Positions 17,659-27,608 of a stretch of 64,000 nt of DNA are shown one piece after another (the first letter of the stretch is position 1; each line of letters opens with the position of its first letter). The notes below the pieces were generated by a model. That model saw only the letters and a list, made by a program, of their open reading frames with translations. It did no database searches and was not told the DNA's origin. Origin of the DNA: Roseibium sp. (GTDB taxonomy: Bacteria; Pseudomonadota; Alphaproteobacteria; Rhizobiales; Stappiaceae). The stretch lies in NCBI GenBank assembly GCA_017643215.1, contig JAEPNV010000008.1, positions 5,257 to 69,256 of the forward strand, read 5' to 3'. Both the position numbers and the translations under genes were made by a program.

Positions 17659-19480
17659 AAACCTGCTCGATCCGTTCGAGGACCGGTCGCTCGATGTGCC
17701 GCCGAAGGGTTTTTGGGCGTTTTGCTGGTTCTACACCAAGCCGGTCTGGCCGATCCTTGCCGTCGTGTCCATCCTGTCGGGCGTCGCCGCGGGCCTTGAA
17801 GTGTTCATCTTCACGTTTCTCGGCGATCTGGTGAATTGGTTGATCGATGCCGATCCGGACACCTTCTTGTCCGACAACTGGCCGCAGCTCCTGGCCATGG
17901 CGATTGTCATCCTGGTGATCTATCCGATCTTTGAAGCCGCTTGGCAGCTCCTGTTTCACCAGGGCCTCATGGGAACCTATCCCATGTCGATCCGCTGGCG
18001 CGTGCATCGCTATTTGCTGCGCCAGAGCGTCTCGTTCTACCAGGACGATTTTGCCGGCCGGATCGCGAACAAGCTGATGCAAACCGCGCTCGCGGTCCGG
18101 GAAGTGGTCACGCGGATCGCCGACATCTTCGTCTATGTGGGGGTCTATTTCAGCGCTGCCGTGGTGGTCGTGGCCGGCGCGGACTTGTGGCTGAGCCTGC
18201 CCTTTATGATGTGGCTGGTTGCCTACATGCTGGTTCTGCGCCTGTTTGTGCCGAAACTGCGGGACACGTCCAAGGAGCAGGCTGATGCCCGGTCCATCAT
18301 GACCGGCCATGTGGTCGACGCGTACACCAACATCGCCACGGTAAAGCTGTTTTCCCATGCCGACCGCGAGGAGACCTACGCCCGGAATTCGATGACGAGT
18401 TTTCTCGATACGGTCTTCCGGCAGATGCGCTTCGTCACCTTGCTCAACATCAGCCTGACCGCGATCAACATGGGGCTTCTGGCGGGCGTCGGCGGATTGT
18501 CGATTATGCTTTGGCAATCGGGTGCGGTCACGACCGGCGATATTGCGATCGCTGTGGCGCTGGTGTTGCGGATCCAGGGCATGTCGCAATGGATTTTGTG
18601 GGAAGTGTCGGGGCTTTTTGAAAACATTGGCACCGTCCAGGACGGGATTGCCACCATCTCGCGCGACCGGGACGTGGTGGACGCGCCGTCGGCCAAAAGC
18701 CTTGAAGTCACGGCCGGTCAAATCCGGTTTGAGGGCATTCGGTTCCACTACGGCAAAAGTGCCGGAGTGATTGAGGACCTCGATCTCATGATCCGGCCTG
18801 GCGAGAAAATCGGCCTGATCGGCAGGTCCGGCGCAGGCAAGTCGACCCTGGTCAACCTGTTGCTGCGTTTTTACGACCTGGAGGGCGGGCGGATCCGCGT
18901 CGATGGGCAGGACATCAGCCAGGTGCGGCAGGACGACCTGAGATCGATGATCGGCGTGGTGACACAAGACACGTCGCTTTTGCACCGTTCGATTGCCGAG
19001 AATGTCTCCTACGGCCGTCCGGATGCCGATGCGGAAGATATCATCGCGGCGCTTCAAAAGGCCCATGCCTGGGAGTTCGTGCAGGATCTTTCCGACCAGG
19101 CCGGCCGCACCGGTCTGAACGCCCATGTCGGTGAACGCGGGGTCAAGCTGTCCGGCGGCCAGCGCCAGCGGATCGCCATTGCGCGCGTTCTTTTAAAGAA
19201 TGCACCGATCCTGGTCCTCGATGAGGCCACGTCGGCGCTCGATTCTGAGATCGAGACGGTGATCCAGGACAGCCTGTTCGATCTCATGGAGGGCAAGACG
19301 GTGATTGCCATCGCGCACCGTCTGTCGACCATTGCCGCGATGGACCGGCTGATCGTCCTGGACAAGGGCCGAATCATCGAAGAGGGCACGCACCAGGACC
19401 TTTTGGACCGCAACGGCCTTTACGCTCAGCTTTGGTCGCATCAATCCGGCGGATTTTTGTCGGCCGGGCGAGCGGCATAG
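17642..19480 (+). CDS. ABC half-transporter (ABCB/MsbA-like), second of a pair
   Basis: A 612-residue paralogue of the gene at 14423 with the same order of domains: N-terminal FKRFENLLDPFEDRSLDVPP, six membrane helices to about residue 320, and the ATPase. Walker A GRSGAGKS is at about 392, LSGGQ at about 502 and Walker B ILVLDEATSALD at about 523. The ATG at 17642 follows AAAGGTG. Both members keep intact ATPase motifs, unlike many heterodimeric exporters in which one site is degenerate. A strong terminator follows at 19495, which separates this cassette from petABC. Confidence 0.93.
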   Translation: MFKRFENLLDPFEDRSLDVPPKGFWAFCWFYTKPVWPILAVVSILSGVAAGLEVFIFTFLGDLVNWLIDADPDTFLSDNWPQLLAMAIVILVIYPIFEAAWQLLFHQGLMGTYPMSIRWRVHRYLLRQSVSFYQDDFAGRIANKLMQTALAVREVVTRIADIFVYVGVYFSAAVVVVAGADLWLSLPFMMWLVAYMLVLRLFVPKLRDTSKEQADARSIMTGHVVDAYTNIATVKLFSHADREETYARNSMTSFLDTVFRQMRFVTLLNISLTAINMGLLAGVGGLSIMLWQSGAVTTGDIAIAVALVLRIQGMSQWILWEVSGLFENIGTVQDGIATISRDRDVVDAPSAKSLEVTAGQIRFEGIRFHYGKSAGVIEDLDLMIRPGEKIGLIGRSGAGKSTLVNLLLRFYDLEGGRIRVDGQDISQVRQDDLRSMIGVVTQDTSLLHRSIAENVSYGRPDADAEDIIAALQKAHAWEFVQDLSDQAGRTGLNAHVGERGVKLSGGQRQRIAIARVLLKNAPILVLDEATSALDSEIETVIQDSLFDLMEGKTVIAIAHRLSTIAAMDRLIVLDKGRIIEEGTHQDLLDRNGLYAQLWSHQSGGFLSAGRAA

Positions 19481-19494
19481 GCCCATCCAACCTA

Positions 19495-19522
19495 TCCGCG
19501 CCGCCGAAAAGGGCGGCGCGGA
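19495..19522 (+). terminator. intrinsic terminator after the ABC cassette
   Basis: An 11-base-pair perfect stem (19495-19505 with 19512-19522, TCCGCGCCGCC/GGCGGCGCGGA) with a six-base loop, followed by CTCCTTTTGCCTTTTC. It isolates the ABC cassette from the cytochrome bc1 operon. Confidence 0.8.
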
Positions 19523-19777
19523 CTCCTTTTGCCTTTTCAGTGAAAAAATAGGGCGGTGCACCTGCGACATTTGCGTTTGGTCCGTTTGTCGATCTGGACA
19601 ACGGTTCAGAACGGTGCAAAAAGACATCCCGCTCAGACCGGTGCGGGAACTTGCCGCACATGGTCACCGTTGAGACCTGCTCTGTGCGTCCTAGCCTTCT
19701 GTCAAAGACCAGAAAGCCAGAACGCACACATGCGGGCTTTCGGTTCAGGTTGAACAGGTATTCAAGAGGACGCGACC
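19523..19777 (+). promoter_or_regulatory. leader and presumed promoter region of petABC
   Basis: 255 bases between the terminator and petA. No gene is supported. The bc1 operon promoter should lie here because the terminator blocks read-through, but no confident -35/-10 pair was found. Confidence 0.4.
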
Positions 19778-20338
19778 TTGGCAAATACGGATCAGGCGGA
19801 CCCGAACCGCCGCGACTTCCTCTACATCGCGACCGGCGCTATGGGCGTTGTCGGGGCCGGCGCAGTGGTTTGGCCCTTCATCGATCAGATGAACCCCGAC
19901 GCCTCGGCATTGGCACTGGCCTCGGTGGAGGTCGACGTGTCGGCCATTGAAGAAGGTCAATCAATTTCGGTCCAGTGGCGTGGCAAGCCGGTGTTTATCC
20001 GGTATCGGACGGCCGCAGAGATCGAAGAGGCGAACGCCGTTTCTTTGGATGAACTGCCGGACCCGCTGGCGCGGAACGCAAACCTCCCATCGGACGCGCC
20101 CGCGACCGACGAGAACCGGGGTGCCGAGGGCGCCGAGCAATGGCTCATTCAGGTTGGCGTGTGCACGCATTTCGGCTGCGTTCCGATCGGTGACGCCGGC
20201 GAATACAATGGTTGGTTCTGCCCCTGCCATGGATCGCACTACGACACGGCCGGCCGTATCCGGAAGGGTCCGGCGCCGGAGAATCTACTTATCCCGCCGT
20301 TTGAGTTCGTTGAAGAAACGATGATCAAGATCGGCTGA
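19778..20338 (+). CDS. petA: ubiquinol-cytochrome c reductase iron-sulfur subunit (Rieske)
   Basis: The 186-residue Rieske subunit of the cytochrome bc1 complex, carrying the 2Fe-2S cluster that takes electrons from ubiquinol to cytochrome c1. The twin-arginine segment [20 protein letters not shown] (about 11-30) serves as Tat export signal and membrane anchor. The cluster ligands are in CTHFGC (about 129-134) and CPCHGSHYD (about 149-157). The start is a TTG preceded by AGAGGA. It lies 24 bases before petB. Confidence 0.97.
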   Translation: MANTDQADPNRRDFLYIATGAMGVVGAGAVVWPFIDQMNPDASALALASVEVDVSAIEEGQSISVQWRGKPVFIRYRTAAEIEEANAVSLDELPDPLARNANLPSDAPATDENRGAEGAEQWLIQVGVCTHFGCVPIGDAGEYNGWFCPCHGSHYDTAGRIRKGPAPENLLIPPFEFVEETMIKIG

Positions 20339-20362
20339 CGGCCAGAGTTTGAGGAGAAACCC

Positions 20363-21631
20363 ATGGCTGGACATTCCAATTACGTGCCGCAGAGCGCGGC
20401 CGCGAAGTGGCTTGAAAGCCGCTTGCCGGTCATTTCGCTCGTTCGCGGTTCATTTGTCGACTTCCCGACGCCGAAGAACCTGAATTACTGGTGGACCTTC
20501 GGCGGCATCCTGTTCTTCGTGCTGATCGCGCAGATCCTGACCGGCGTCGTGCTTGCCATGCACTACACCGCGAGCGCGGCATCCGCGTTTAACAGCGTCG
20601 AACACATCATGCGCGATGTGAATTTCGGCTGGCTGCTGCGCTATTTGCATTCCAATGGCGCGTCGATGTTCTTCATCGCCGTCTACATCCATATTTTCCG
20701 CGGTCTTTATTACGGCTCCTACAAGGCGCCGCGCGAGATTTCGTGGATCCTGGGCGTGATCATCTTTCTGCTGATGATGGCGACCGCGTTCATGGGCTAC
20801 GTCTTACCGTGGGGCCAGATGTCCTTTTGGGGTGCAACCGTGATCACGAACCTGTTCTCCGCGCTGCCGCTGGTCGGCGAGGCCGTGGTGACCTGGTTGT
20901 GGGGCGGATTTGCGGTGGACAATCCGACGCTGAACCGCTTCTACTCGCTGCACTACCTGCTGCCGTTCATGATCTTCGGCGTGGTGCTGCTGCATGTGTG
21001 GGCCTTCCACACGACCGGCAACAACAACCCGACAGGTGTTCAACCGAAATCGAAGCAGGACACGATTCCGTTCCATCCGTACTACACGATCAAGGATTTG
21101 TTCGCGATCGTCGTCTTCATGATCCTGTTTGCCTGGTTCGTGTTTTACACACCCAACTATCTGGGTCATGCGGACAACTACATCCGGGCAAATCCGCTGG
21201 TGACGCCGTCGCACATTGTTCCCGAATGGTATTTCCTGCCGTTCTACGCGATCTTGCGGGCAGTGCCCGACAAGCTGGGCGGCGTCGTGTTGATGTTCGG
21301 GGCGATTGCGGTCTTATTCATTCTGCCGTGGCTTGACACGTCCAAGGTCCGCTCCGGCGCCTATCGTCCGCTGTTCAAGCAGTTCTTCTGGATCTTCGCC
21401 GCCAACTGCGTCGTGCTCGGCTATCTCGGCGCGATGCCGGCAGAGGGCTGGTATGTGGTGTTCTCGCAAATCTGCACCGCCTACTACTTCGCCCACTTCC
21501 TGGTGATCCTGCCGTTGCTTGGTTTCCTTGAACGCCCAACACCCTTGCCGGCCTCCATTTCGGAATCCGTTCTCAAAGGTGGCGGGTCCGGGACACCGGT
21601 GGGTGCGGCAGCCGCACCCGAAACGAAATAA
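20363..21631 (+). CDS. petB: cytochrome b of the bc1 complex
   Basis: A 422-residue integral membrane subunit with eight predicted helices that binds two b-type haems and forms the Qo and Qi sites. Visible landmarks are the haem-ligand helices ([20 protein letters not shown] and [20 protein letters not shown]) and the Qo motif [14 protein letters not shown] at about 290-303. The C-terminal extension after the last helix ([20 protein letters not shown]) is short, so this is cytochrome b alone and not a petB-petC fusion. The ATG at 20363 follows TTTGAGGAGAAA. petC starts 27 bases after its stop. Confidence 0.97.
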   Translation: MAGHSNYVPQSAAAKWLESRLPVISLVRGSFVDFPTPKNLNYWWTFGGILFFVLIAQILTGVVLAMHYTASAASAFNSVEHIMRDVNFGWLLRYLHSNGASMFFIAVYIHIFRGLYYGSYKAPREISWILGVIIFLLMMATAFMGYVLPWGQMSFWGATVITNLFSALPLVGEAVVTWLWGGFAVDNPTLNRFYSLHYLLPFMIFGVVLLHVWAFHTTGNNNPTGVQPKSKQDTIPFHPYYTIKDLFAIVVFMILFAWFVFYTPNYLGHADNYIRANPLVTPSHIVPEWYFLPFYAILRAVPDKLGGVVLMFGAIAVLFILPWLDTSKVRSGAYRPLFKQFFWIFAANCVVLGYLGAMPAEGWYVVFSQICTAYYFAHFLVILPLLGFLERPTPLPASISESVLKGGGSGTPVGAAAAPETK

Positions 21632-21658
21632 CGAGCCTGGTCAGGAGTTTAAGGAAGA

Positions 21659-22501
21659 ATGAGCACCATGATCAAAATGGTTCGTGCATTGACGGCTGCC
21701 GCGGCTCTCGCGGTCGCCGGCCCGGCCCTTGCCGCCGGGGACCACAAGCCGAATATCGAAGAGTACAGTTGGTCGTTCGCCGGCCCGTTCGGCACTTTCG
21801 ACCGCGGTCAGCTGCAGCGCGGCTTCAAGGTTTACCAGGAAAACTGTGCCGCTTGCCACGGACTGAACCTGGTTGCTTTCCGGAACCTTGCCGAAGAGGG
21901 CGGCCCGAGCTTTTCTGAGGATGAGGCGAAGGCCATCGCAGCGGATTACACGGTCGTGGATGGCCCCGATGATTTCGGCGATATGTTCGACCGGCCCGCG
22001 ATCCTCTCGGACCGCTTCCCGTCGCCGTTCCCGAATGAGCAGGCGGCGCGCGCGGCAAACAACGGCGCCTACCCGCCGGACTTTTCGCTGCTGGCGAAGG
22101 CGCGGGCCGCAAAGCGCGGTCTGCCGTGGTTCCTGTTTGATCCGTTCACGCAATATGCGGAGAACGGACCGGACTACATCGTGTCGCTGCTAACCGGTTA
22201 TGTCGATGCGCCGGACGACCTGGAAGTGCCGGACGGCCAGTACTACAACGATGCGTTCCTCGCCGGTCAGTTCATCTCCATGGCACCGCCTCTGTTCGAG
22301 GAAGCTGTGGAGTATACGGACGGCACACCGATGACCGTCGAGCAGTATGCCAAGGACGTTGCCGCGTTTATGATGTGGGCGGCTGAACCCCATTTGGAAG
22401 AGCGCAAGAAGCTAGGGTTCCGGGTCATGATCTTCCTGATCGTGTTCGCCGGGATGCTCTACTTCACCAAGGAAAAGCTCTGGCGCAACGTGGCGCACTG
22501 A
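21659..22501 (+). CDS. petC: cytochrome c1 of the bc1 complex
   Basis: A 280-residue c1 subunit. A signal peptide covers about 1-25 (ending GPALAAG). The haem-binding CAACH is at about 61-65. The axial methionine is likely in FISMAPPLFEE (about 204-214). A single C-terminal helix, VMIFLIVFAGMLYFTKEKLW, anchors the periplasmic domain. Length and layout match alphaproteobacterial c1. A strong terminator follows directly, closing the petABC operon. Confidence 0.97.
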   Translation: MSTMIKMVRALTAAAALAVAGPALAAGDHKPNIEEYSWSFAGPFGTFDRGQLQRGFKVYQENCAACHGLNLVAFRNLAEEGGPSFSEDEAKAIAADYTVVDGPDDFGDMFDRPAILSDRFPSPFPNEQAARAANNGAYPPDFSLLAKARAAKRGLPWFLFDPFTQYAENGPDYIVSLLTGYVDAPDDLEVPDGQYYNDAFLAGQFISMAPPLFEEAVEYTDGTPMTVEQYAKDVAAFMMWAAEPHLEERKKLGFRVMIFLIVFAGMLYFTKEKLWRNVAH

Positions 22502-22527
22502 GCCGCCACTCACTGGAGTGCGAAACG

Positions 22528-22556
22528 GGCCGCCGCGCGATCGGCGGCCTTTTTTG
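22528..22556 (+). terminator. intrinsic terminator of petABC
   Basis: A perfect eight-base-pair stem GGCCGCCG/CGGCGGCC (22528-22535 with 22542-22549) with a six-base loop, followed by six T residues, 27 bases after the petC stop. Confidence 0.92.
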
Positions 22557-22646
22557 TGTCTGGGGTAACGGGTCCGAATTTCCCGTTTGACAGCGGCCGG
22601 GACCGTTGACCTATATCAGGGACCACATGTTGGTTGGGGGATGTTC

Positions 22647-23525
<879 letters not shown>

Positions 23526-23646
23526 GCGGTCACATCCAGCACGGCGAATTTCGGCGCAAATCAGCTGGAACTTGTTATAAGCGAGCGCCTAAACGCCGGG
23601 CCGCCGTGTACGGATAAGACAGAGATTAAACTTGAGTGAGCATTCG

Positions 23647-24195
23647 ATGACCGAACAGACGGTACAGGACGAACTCGTTGCCGCCATTCGCACCATCAAG
23701 GACTATCCGACAGACGGGATCCTGTTTCGCGACATTACGACACTTTTGGGCAATGCCCGCGCGTTCCGCCGGGCCGTCGATGCGCTGGTTCAACCGTGGG
23801 CCGGCTCAAAGGTCGAGCAGATTGCCGGTATCGAGGCCCGCGGATTTATCCTGGGCGGCGCGGTTGCGCATCAGCTCTCGGCCGGGTTCGTGCCGATCCG
23901 CAAGAAGGGCAAGTTGCCGCACGAGACGGTTCGCATCGCGTATTCCCTCGAATACGGTCTCGATGAAATGGAAATGCACAAAGACGCCATCGTGCCAGGC
24001 GCGAAAGTGATTGTGGTCGACGACCTGATTGCGACGGGCGGCACGGCGGAAGCAGCCTGCAAGCTTTTGAATTCCATGGGCGCAGACATCGTTGCCGCAT
24101 GTTTCATCGTCGACCTGCCGGACCTTGGCGGCCGTAAGAAAATCGAGGCGCTCGGTGTACCGGTCCGAACCCTGGTCGAGTTTCCCGGGCACTAG
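23647..24195 (+). CDS. apt: adenine phosphoribosyltransferase
   Basis: Converts adenine and PRPP to AMP. The 182-residue length is standard. The adenine-side block is [19 protein letters not shown]. Then come [14 protein letters not shown], the hood region [14 protein letters not shown], and the PRPP-binding motif [14 protein letters not shown] at about 119-132. The frame begins at a TTG at 23632; I prefer the ATG at 23647, which gives the normal N-terminus ([20 protein letters not shown]). It lies 121 bases downstream of mtnP, whose product is its substrate. Confidence 0.95.
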   Translation: MTEQTVQDELVAAIRTIKDYPTDGILFRDITTLLGNARAFRRAVDALVQPWAGSKVEQIAGIEARGFILGGAVAHQLSAGFVPIRKKGKLPHETVRIAYSLEYGLDEMEMHKDAIVPGAKVIVVDDLIATGGTAEAACKLLNSMGADIVAACFIVDLPDLGGRKKIEALGVPVRTLVEFPGH

Positions 24196-24399
24196 TATTT
24201 ACGACATGTGCCTCTTTGGAGACTGGGGCGGACACAGCGCGCCGGCGCCACATCGGGCCGTCTTGACCTTCGCCCTCAAATCGTAGCTTATCTTTCTTGG
24301 TCACTTTGGATGAAATGCCCGGCGCCCTTATGTCGTTGAATGCGGCGCCGGTCGATCCGCCCCCCGCATTTAAGCCCATGCCGCGCAGAGGAGGAGTTT

Positions 24400-24879
24400 A
24401 TGTCCGTCACCGTTCGCGCCATCAAAGACGAAGATCATGCAGCGGTGCACCAGCTTTTGACGGAGCGCTGGACCGGACCGGAAATCATGCTGGACGGGGA
24501 CGTGGTCGATGCGTCGCGGCTGCCAGGATATGTGGCGTTCGCGGGTCCGGATCTGGTGGGGCTGGTGACGCTCATCAAGCGGCCGGCGGAATGGGAAATC
24601 CTCACGCTCGACAGCTTGAGCCGGTGGGCAGGGACCGGCACCATGTTGCTGGACGCCGTCGTGGAAGAGGCGCGATCCTCTGGCATCTCACGCCTGACGG
24701 TGCGCACCTCCAACGACAACCTCGATGCGTTCCGGTTTTATCAGCGGCGCGGATTCCGGCTGGAGCGGATCGCGCAAGGGGTGATTGACGCCGAACGCGA
24801 GCTGAAGCCGGAAATTCCGCTCAGGGGAGACTACGGCATTGAGATCCATGACGAGGTGCTGTTTGCCCGGGCGCTCTAA
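24400..24879 (+). CDS. GNAT family N-acetyltransferase
   Basis: A 159-residue acetyltransferase. Strand 4 and the acetyl-CoA loop are EILTLDSLSRWAGTGTMLLD (about 67-86, with the loop RWAGTG replacing the usual RGxG), followed by the conserved NDNLDAFRFYQRRGFRLERI at about 107-126. The frame runs upstream, but the ATG at 24400 has GAGGAG 5 bases before it. Its stop overlaps the stop of the convergent MaoC gene by two bases. The acceptor is unknown. Confidence 0.85.
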   Translation: MSVTVRAIKDEDHAAVHQLLTERWTGPEIMLDGDVVDASRLPGYVAFAGPDLVGLVTLIKRPAEWEILTLDSLSRWAGTGTMLLDAVVEEARSSGISRLTVRTSNDNLDAFRFYQRRGFRLERIAQGVIDAERELKPEIPLRGDYGIEIHDEVLFARAL

Positions 24880-25373
24880 GCCCTAAGACCCGGCGAAGCC
24901 GGCCGGCGCTCGACCAACACTTTGCTCTTGAAAGAAAAAACCGTGTCGCCGTGCTGGTTGATGCCATGGTTCTCGGCAAAGATCAGGCCCCATTCGGGCC
25001 GGCTTTTGAGCGCGCGTTTTCCGGTGACCACATTGCTGAATGCCACTGTATCGCCCGCGTAGACCGGCTTGAGCCATTTCAGGTCCTCAAATCCGGGGGA
25101 GGGGCCTTGCCGGGCAACATCCTGGCCCGCTTCGGTGGCCGCCCGCTCATCGGCCTGCCGGCGGGCGATGAACAGTTTCATGTAGACGGCACCGGTGTGC
25201 CATCCGGACGCGCACAGCCGCTTGAAATGGGTCTTTGCAGCGGCTTCTTCGCTAAGGTGGAACGCTTGCGGGTCGAATTTTCTGGCGAACCGTTTGATTT
25301 CGGCGGCTGAAAACGTGTAGCTGCCGAGATCGAGGCGGTCGCCGATCGAAACATCCTCAAAAAAGGCGGTCAT
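24876..25373 (-). CDS. MaoC-like (R)-enoyl-CoA hydratase family protein, second of tandem pair
   Basis: A 165-residue hot-dog-fold protein of the MaoC family. Members hydrate trans-2-enoyl-CoA or perform related hydrations. The pattern FDPQAFHLSEEAA at about 43-55, with the Asp and His of the hydratase motif, and CASGWHTGAVYMKL at about 65-78 are the family signatures. The open frame continues far upstream to 25886 through unrelated residues. The ATG at 25373 overlaps the stop of the preceding MaoC gene as ATGA, so the two are coupled and may form a heterodimer. The substrate is unknown. Confidence 0.88.
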   Translation of the reverse strand: MTAFFEDVSIGDRLDLGSYTFSAAEIKRFARKFDPQAFHLSEEAAAKTHFKRLCASGWHTGAVYMKLFIARRQADERAATEAGQDVARQGPSPGFEDLKWLKPVYAGDTVAFSNVVTGKRALKSRPEWGLIFAENHGINQHGDTVFSFKSKVLVERRPASPGLRA

Positions 25374-25828
25374 GCGCCGGCGGTCCGTTTCAGAAACAAG
25401 ATCGGGCTTTCCTCGCTCATCACCAGCGCACCGGTTTGATTGTGCACGCGGATCGCAATTGTCACGAGGCCGAGATCCGGCTTGGATTTTAAAGGGCGTA
25501 TGGCAAGGACTTCGGCCGTCGCCGCTATTATATCGCCTGGGTGAACTGGCCGCTTCCAGGCGAGTTCTGTGATCCCCGGCGACCCTTGGCTGTGACTGCG
25601 CGATAACAGGCCATCGCACAAAAGCCGCATGGTCAAGGCTGCTGTATGCCAGCCAGAGGCGGCCAGCCCTCCGAGCAGGGATTGATTTCCGGCGTGTTCG
25701 TCCAGATGAAATGGCTGCGGATCGAACTCTGCCGCGAAGTCGACAATATCGTCGCGCGATACGGTGTAAGACCCTAGGTCGAAAGTTTGGCCGGGGTGGA
25801 AATCGTCGAAATATAGAGAATCGCTCAT
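25370..25828 (-). CDS. MaoC-like (R)-enoyl-CoA hydratase family protein, first of tandem pair
   Basis: A 152-residue homologue of its downstream neighbour. It has the matching motifs FDPQPFHLDEHAG (about 36-48) and LAASGWHTAALTMRL (about 55-69). The central segment WKRPVHPGDIIAATAEVLAI aligns with LKPVYAGDTVAFSNVVTGK in the partner. The four-base ATGA overlap implies stoichiometric expression. Its start is at 25828 and the region upstream is shared with the divergent methyltransferase gene at 26076. Confidence 0.88.
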   Translation of the reverse strand: MSDSLYFDDFHPGQTFDLGSYTVSRDDIVDFAAEFDPQPFHLDEHAGNQSLLGGLAASGWHTAALTMRLLCDGLLSRSHSQGSPGITELAWKRPVHPGDIIAATAEVLAIRPLKSKPDLGLVTIAIRVHNQTGALVMSEESPILFLKRTAGA

Positions 25829-25965
25829 AGACTTCGTTTATCGCATTGCCTTTCCGTTTGCGAGGCACCGGATCGACCTTCCGCACAAGGTGGTCACTGT
25901 CTCCGGCTGGATCGGCAATGAATGGTGCGGACTATTACCGGATACGCCGCTTCCCTTCGTATAAT

Positions 25966-25993
25966 TTGCAAGGGGCGCCAGTATGTCTATAAT
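25966..25993 (+). promoter_or_regulatory. putative sigma-70 promoter of the methyltransferase gene
   Basis: TTGCAA at 25966-25971 and a consensus TATAAT at 25988-25993, separated by 16 bases, within an AT-rich stretch. Transcription would begin near 26000 and leave about 75 bases of leader before the ATG at 26076. This is one of very few near-consensus promoters visible in the window. Confidence 0.55.
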
Positions 25994-26075
25994 GATACTC
26001 ATCACCAAAAAAATCTGGTTGTCTCCGCGAAACTTCTTTCTCGGAAACTATCTTTCATTGTGGGAAATTCAGTAA

Positions 26076-27098
26076 ATGCAAAATAAAGCTTTGGAAACAG
26101 CGGAGTCTATTTCGGATATTGCCTTTGGTTTCATGGGGTCCAAGGCGCTTTTCGCGGCATTACATGTCGACCTCTTTTCGGTTCTGTCTGAAGCCGTTCT
26201 GTCCGCGGAGGCCGTCGCCGCCCGAACCGACCTCGATGTGGACCGGGCGACCACGCTTTTGACAGCGCTCACCGCCCTTGGTCTCGTGCGTCACGAAAAC
26301 GATGGGTATTCCAATTCGCCTGCCGCTGAAGCGTTTTTGGTCAAAGGTCGCAAATACGATTTCGGCGACTATCTGCGGCTTCAGATTGACCGGCAGATGT
26401 ATCCGTTCATGACCCAATTGAACGAGGCGTTGACCGATGATCTGCAAGAGGGGCAGATCGCGTCCTATGCCCAGTGGTTTGCCGATCCCGATGAAGCCCG
26501 CCTTTACTCCAGGTCACAGCATGCCGGTTCGCTTGGACCCGGGCGCAGCCTTGCCAAGATGGTCGACTTAAGCGCGGCGCGGCGGTTGCTTGATATTGGC
26601 GGCGGGACCGGTGCGTTTTCAATTTCGCTGTGCTCGGCTTATCCCGGCCTGTCCTCCACAATCGTGGACTTTCCGACCGTCGCGGATGTCGGCCGGGAAT
26701 TCATCGAGGCGGAAGGAATGGCGGATCGGATTGCCTATCAATCTGGCAACGCATTAACTGATCCGTGGCCGGCGACCGCCGATGCGGTGCTGATGTCCTA
26801 TTTGTTTTCCGGTGTTCCGGGTGAGGCGATCCCGGTGCTTGTCCGCCGCGCCTACGACACGCTGACGCCAGGCGGGCACTTCATGGTCCACGATTTCATG
26901 GTTGACGACAATCGCGAAGGGCCCAAGCTTGCCGCGCTTTGGCAATTGCAGCACACGGCGTTCAATCCGCATGCAAAGTCCATCACAAGTGATTACGTGG
27001 CCGGACTGATGGAGGGGGCGGGGTTCACCGGCATCGAGGTGTCGGTGATGATCCCCGGCATGACCATGCTGGTTGTTGGCCGCAAGCCCGCCTCCTGA
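26076..27098 (+). CDS. SAM-dependent methyltransferase, Methyltransf_2 (dimerisation domain) type
   Basis: A 340-residue methyltransferase. The N-terminal winged-helix dimerisation domain covers about 1-95 (ISDIAFGFMGSKALFAALHV, LTALTALGLV). The Rossmann domain carries the SAM motif LLDIGGGTGAFSISL at about 171-185. Next come STIVDFPTV, DAVLMSYLFSGVPGE and HDFMVDDNREGPKLAALWQL (about 273-292), which holds the usual catalytic-site region. The architecture is that of acetylserotonin- and BchU-type O-methyltransferases; the S-methyltransferase DsyB of DMSP synthesis belongs to the same superfamily and has a similar length. Sequence alone does not settle which. It is a single gene with its own near-consensus promoter, opposite the MaoC pair. 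Confidence 0.85.
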   Translation: MQNKALETAESISDIAFGFMGSKALFAALHVDLFSVLSEAVLSAEAVAARTDLDVDRATTLLTALTALGLVRHENDGYSNSPAAEAFLVKGRKYDFGDYLRLQIDRQMYPFMTQLNEALTDDLQEGQIASYAQWFADPDEARLYSRSQHAGSLGPGRSLAKMVDLSAARRLLDIGGGTGAFSISLCSAYPGLSSTIVDFPTVADVGREFIEAEGMADRIAYQSGNALTDPWPATADAVLMSYLFSGVPGEAIPVLVRRAYDTLTPGGHFMVHDFMVDDNREGPKLAALWQLQHTAFNPHAKSITSDYVAGLMEGAGFTGIEVSVMIPGMTMLVVGRKPAS

Positions 27099-27119
27099 CC
27101 CACCCCGGACGGCCGGCGA

Positions 27120-27485
27120 TCAGTCGTAGTAAATCTCGTTGTCGTCCAGATAGACATTGCTGGCGGCGCAAATGTCGATGGCAATCGGCTCGTCCATGAC
27201 CTCTGAGTCATCCGCGCCGAGCCAGCCAACCTGAAAAAACTGATCGCAATTGCCGGTGTCGGCGTAAAACTGTGCCTGCATGGACTCGCCTGGACTGATG
27301 AATTGGCTGAGCCAGTTCTCGCTCCAGCCACTGCCGTCATTCGTGTAGAAGCCGACGACCACGTTGCCCTGGGTGTTGTTGTAGACTTGGAAATATCCCT
27401 CAGAGCCGGTTCCCTGAGCAAGCGCCGCGCCTGCCGTTCCAGCAAAAACAAATGCGAAAACCGTCATTGATTTAAAGAGTTTCAT
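27120..27485 (-). CDS. small exported hypothetical protein
   Basis: A 121-residue protein that I do not recognise. It has a clear Sec signal peptide (MKLFKSMTVFAFVFAGTAGA, cleavage likely after ALA at about residue 23). The mature part is short, acidic and aromatic (FQVYNNTQGNVVVGFYTNDG; WLSQFISPGESMQAQFYADT) and has two cysteines (NCDQFF, DICAAS) that could form a disulphide. The ATG at 27485 has GGGGGAA 6 bases upstream. The predicted protein is a small periplasmic or secreted beta-rich domain of unknown role. Confidence 0.75.
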   Translation of the reverse strand: MKLFKSMTVFAFVFAGTAGAALAQGTGSEGYFQVYNNTQGNVVVGFYTNDGSGWSENWLSQFISPGESMQAQFYADTGNCDQFFQVGWLGADDSEVMDEPIAIDICAASNVYLDDNEIYYD

Positions 27486-27608
27486 GTGTCTGTTCCCCCC
27501 GCCTGCGGCCGAAAAGGGCCGTCAGATTTCGCCCATCACTAAGCCACGCCCATGTTGGGGCCGCAATTGAAAATCCATAATCATTGGCATATTTGTCAGG
27601 TGAAGCCC

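Noticed and set aside
17510..19126. 538-codon minus-strand frame opposite the second ABC exporter
   Set aside because: It is the antisense of a well-supported ABC gene, with His-, Gln- and Asp-rich composition typical of shadows.
22587..22617. TTGACA and TATATC upstream of mtnP as a promoter
   Set aside because: The spacer is 19 bases, longer than usual, and the -10 is weak, so it was not listed.
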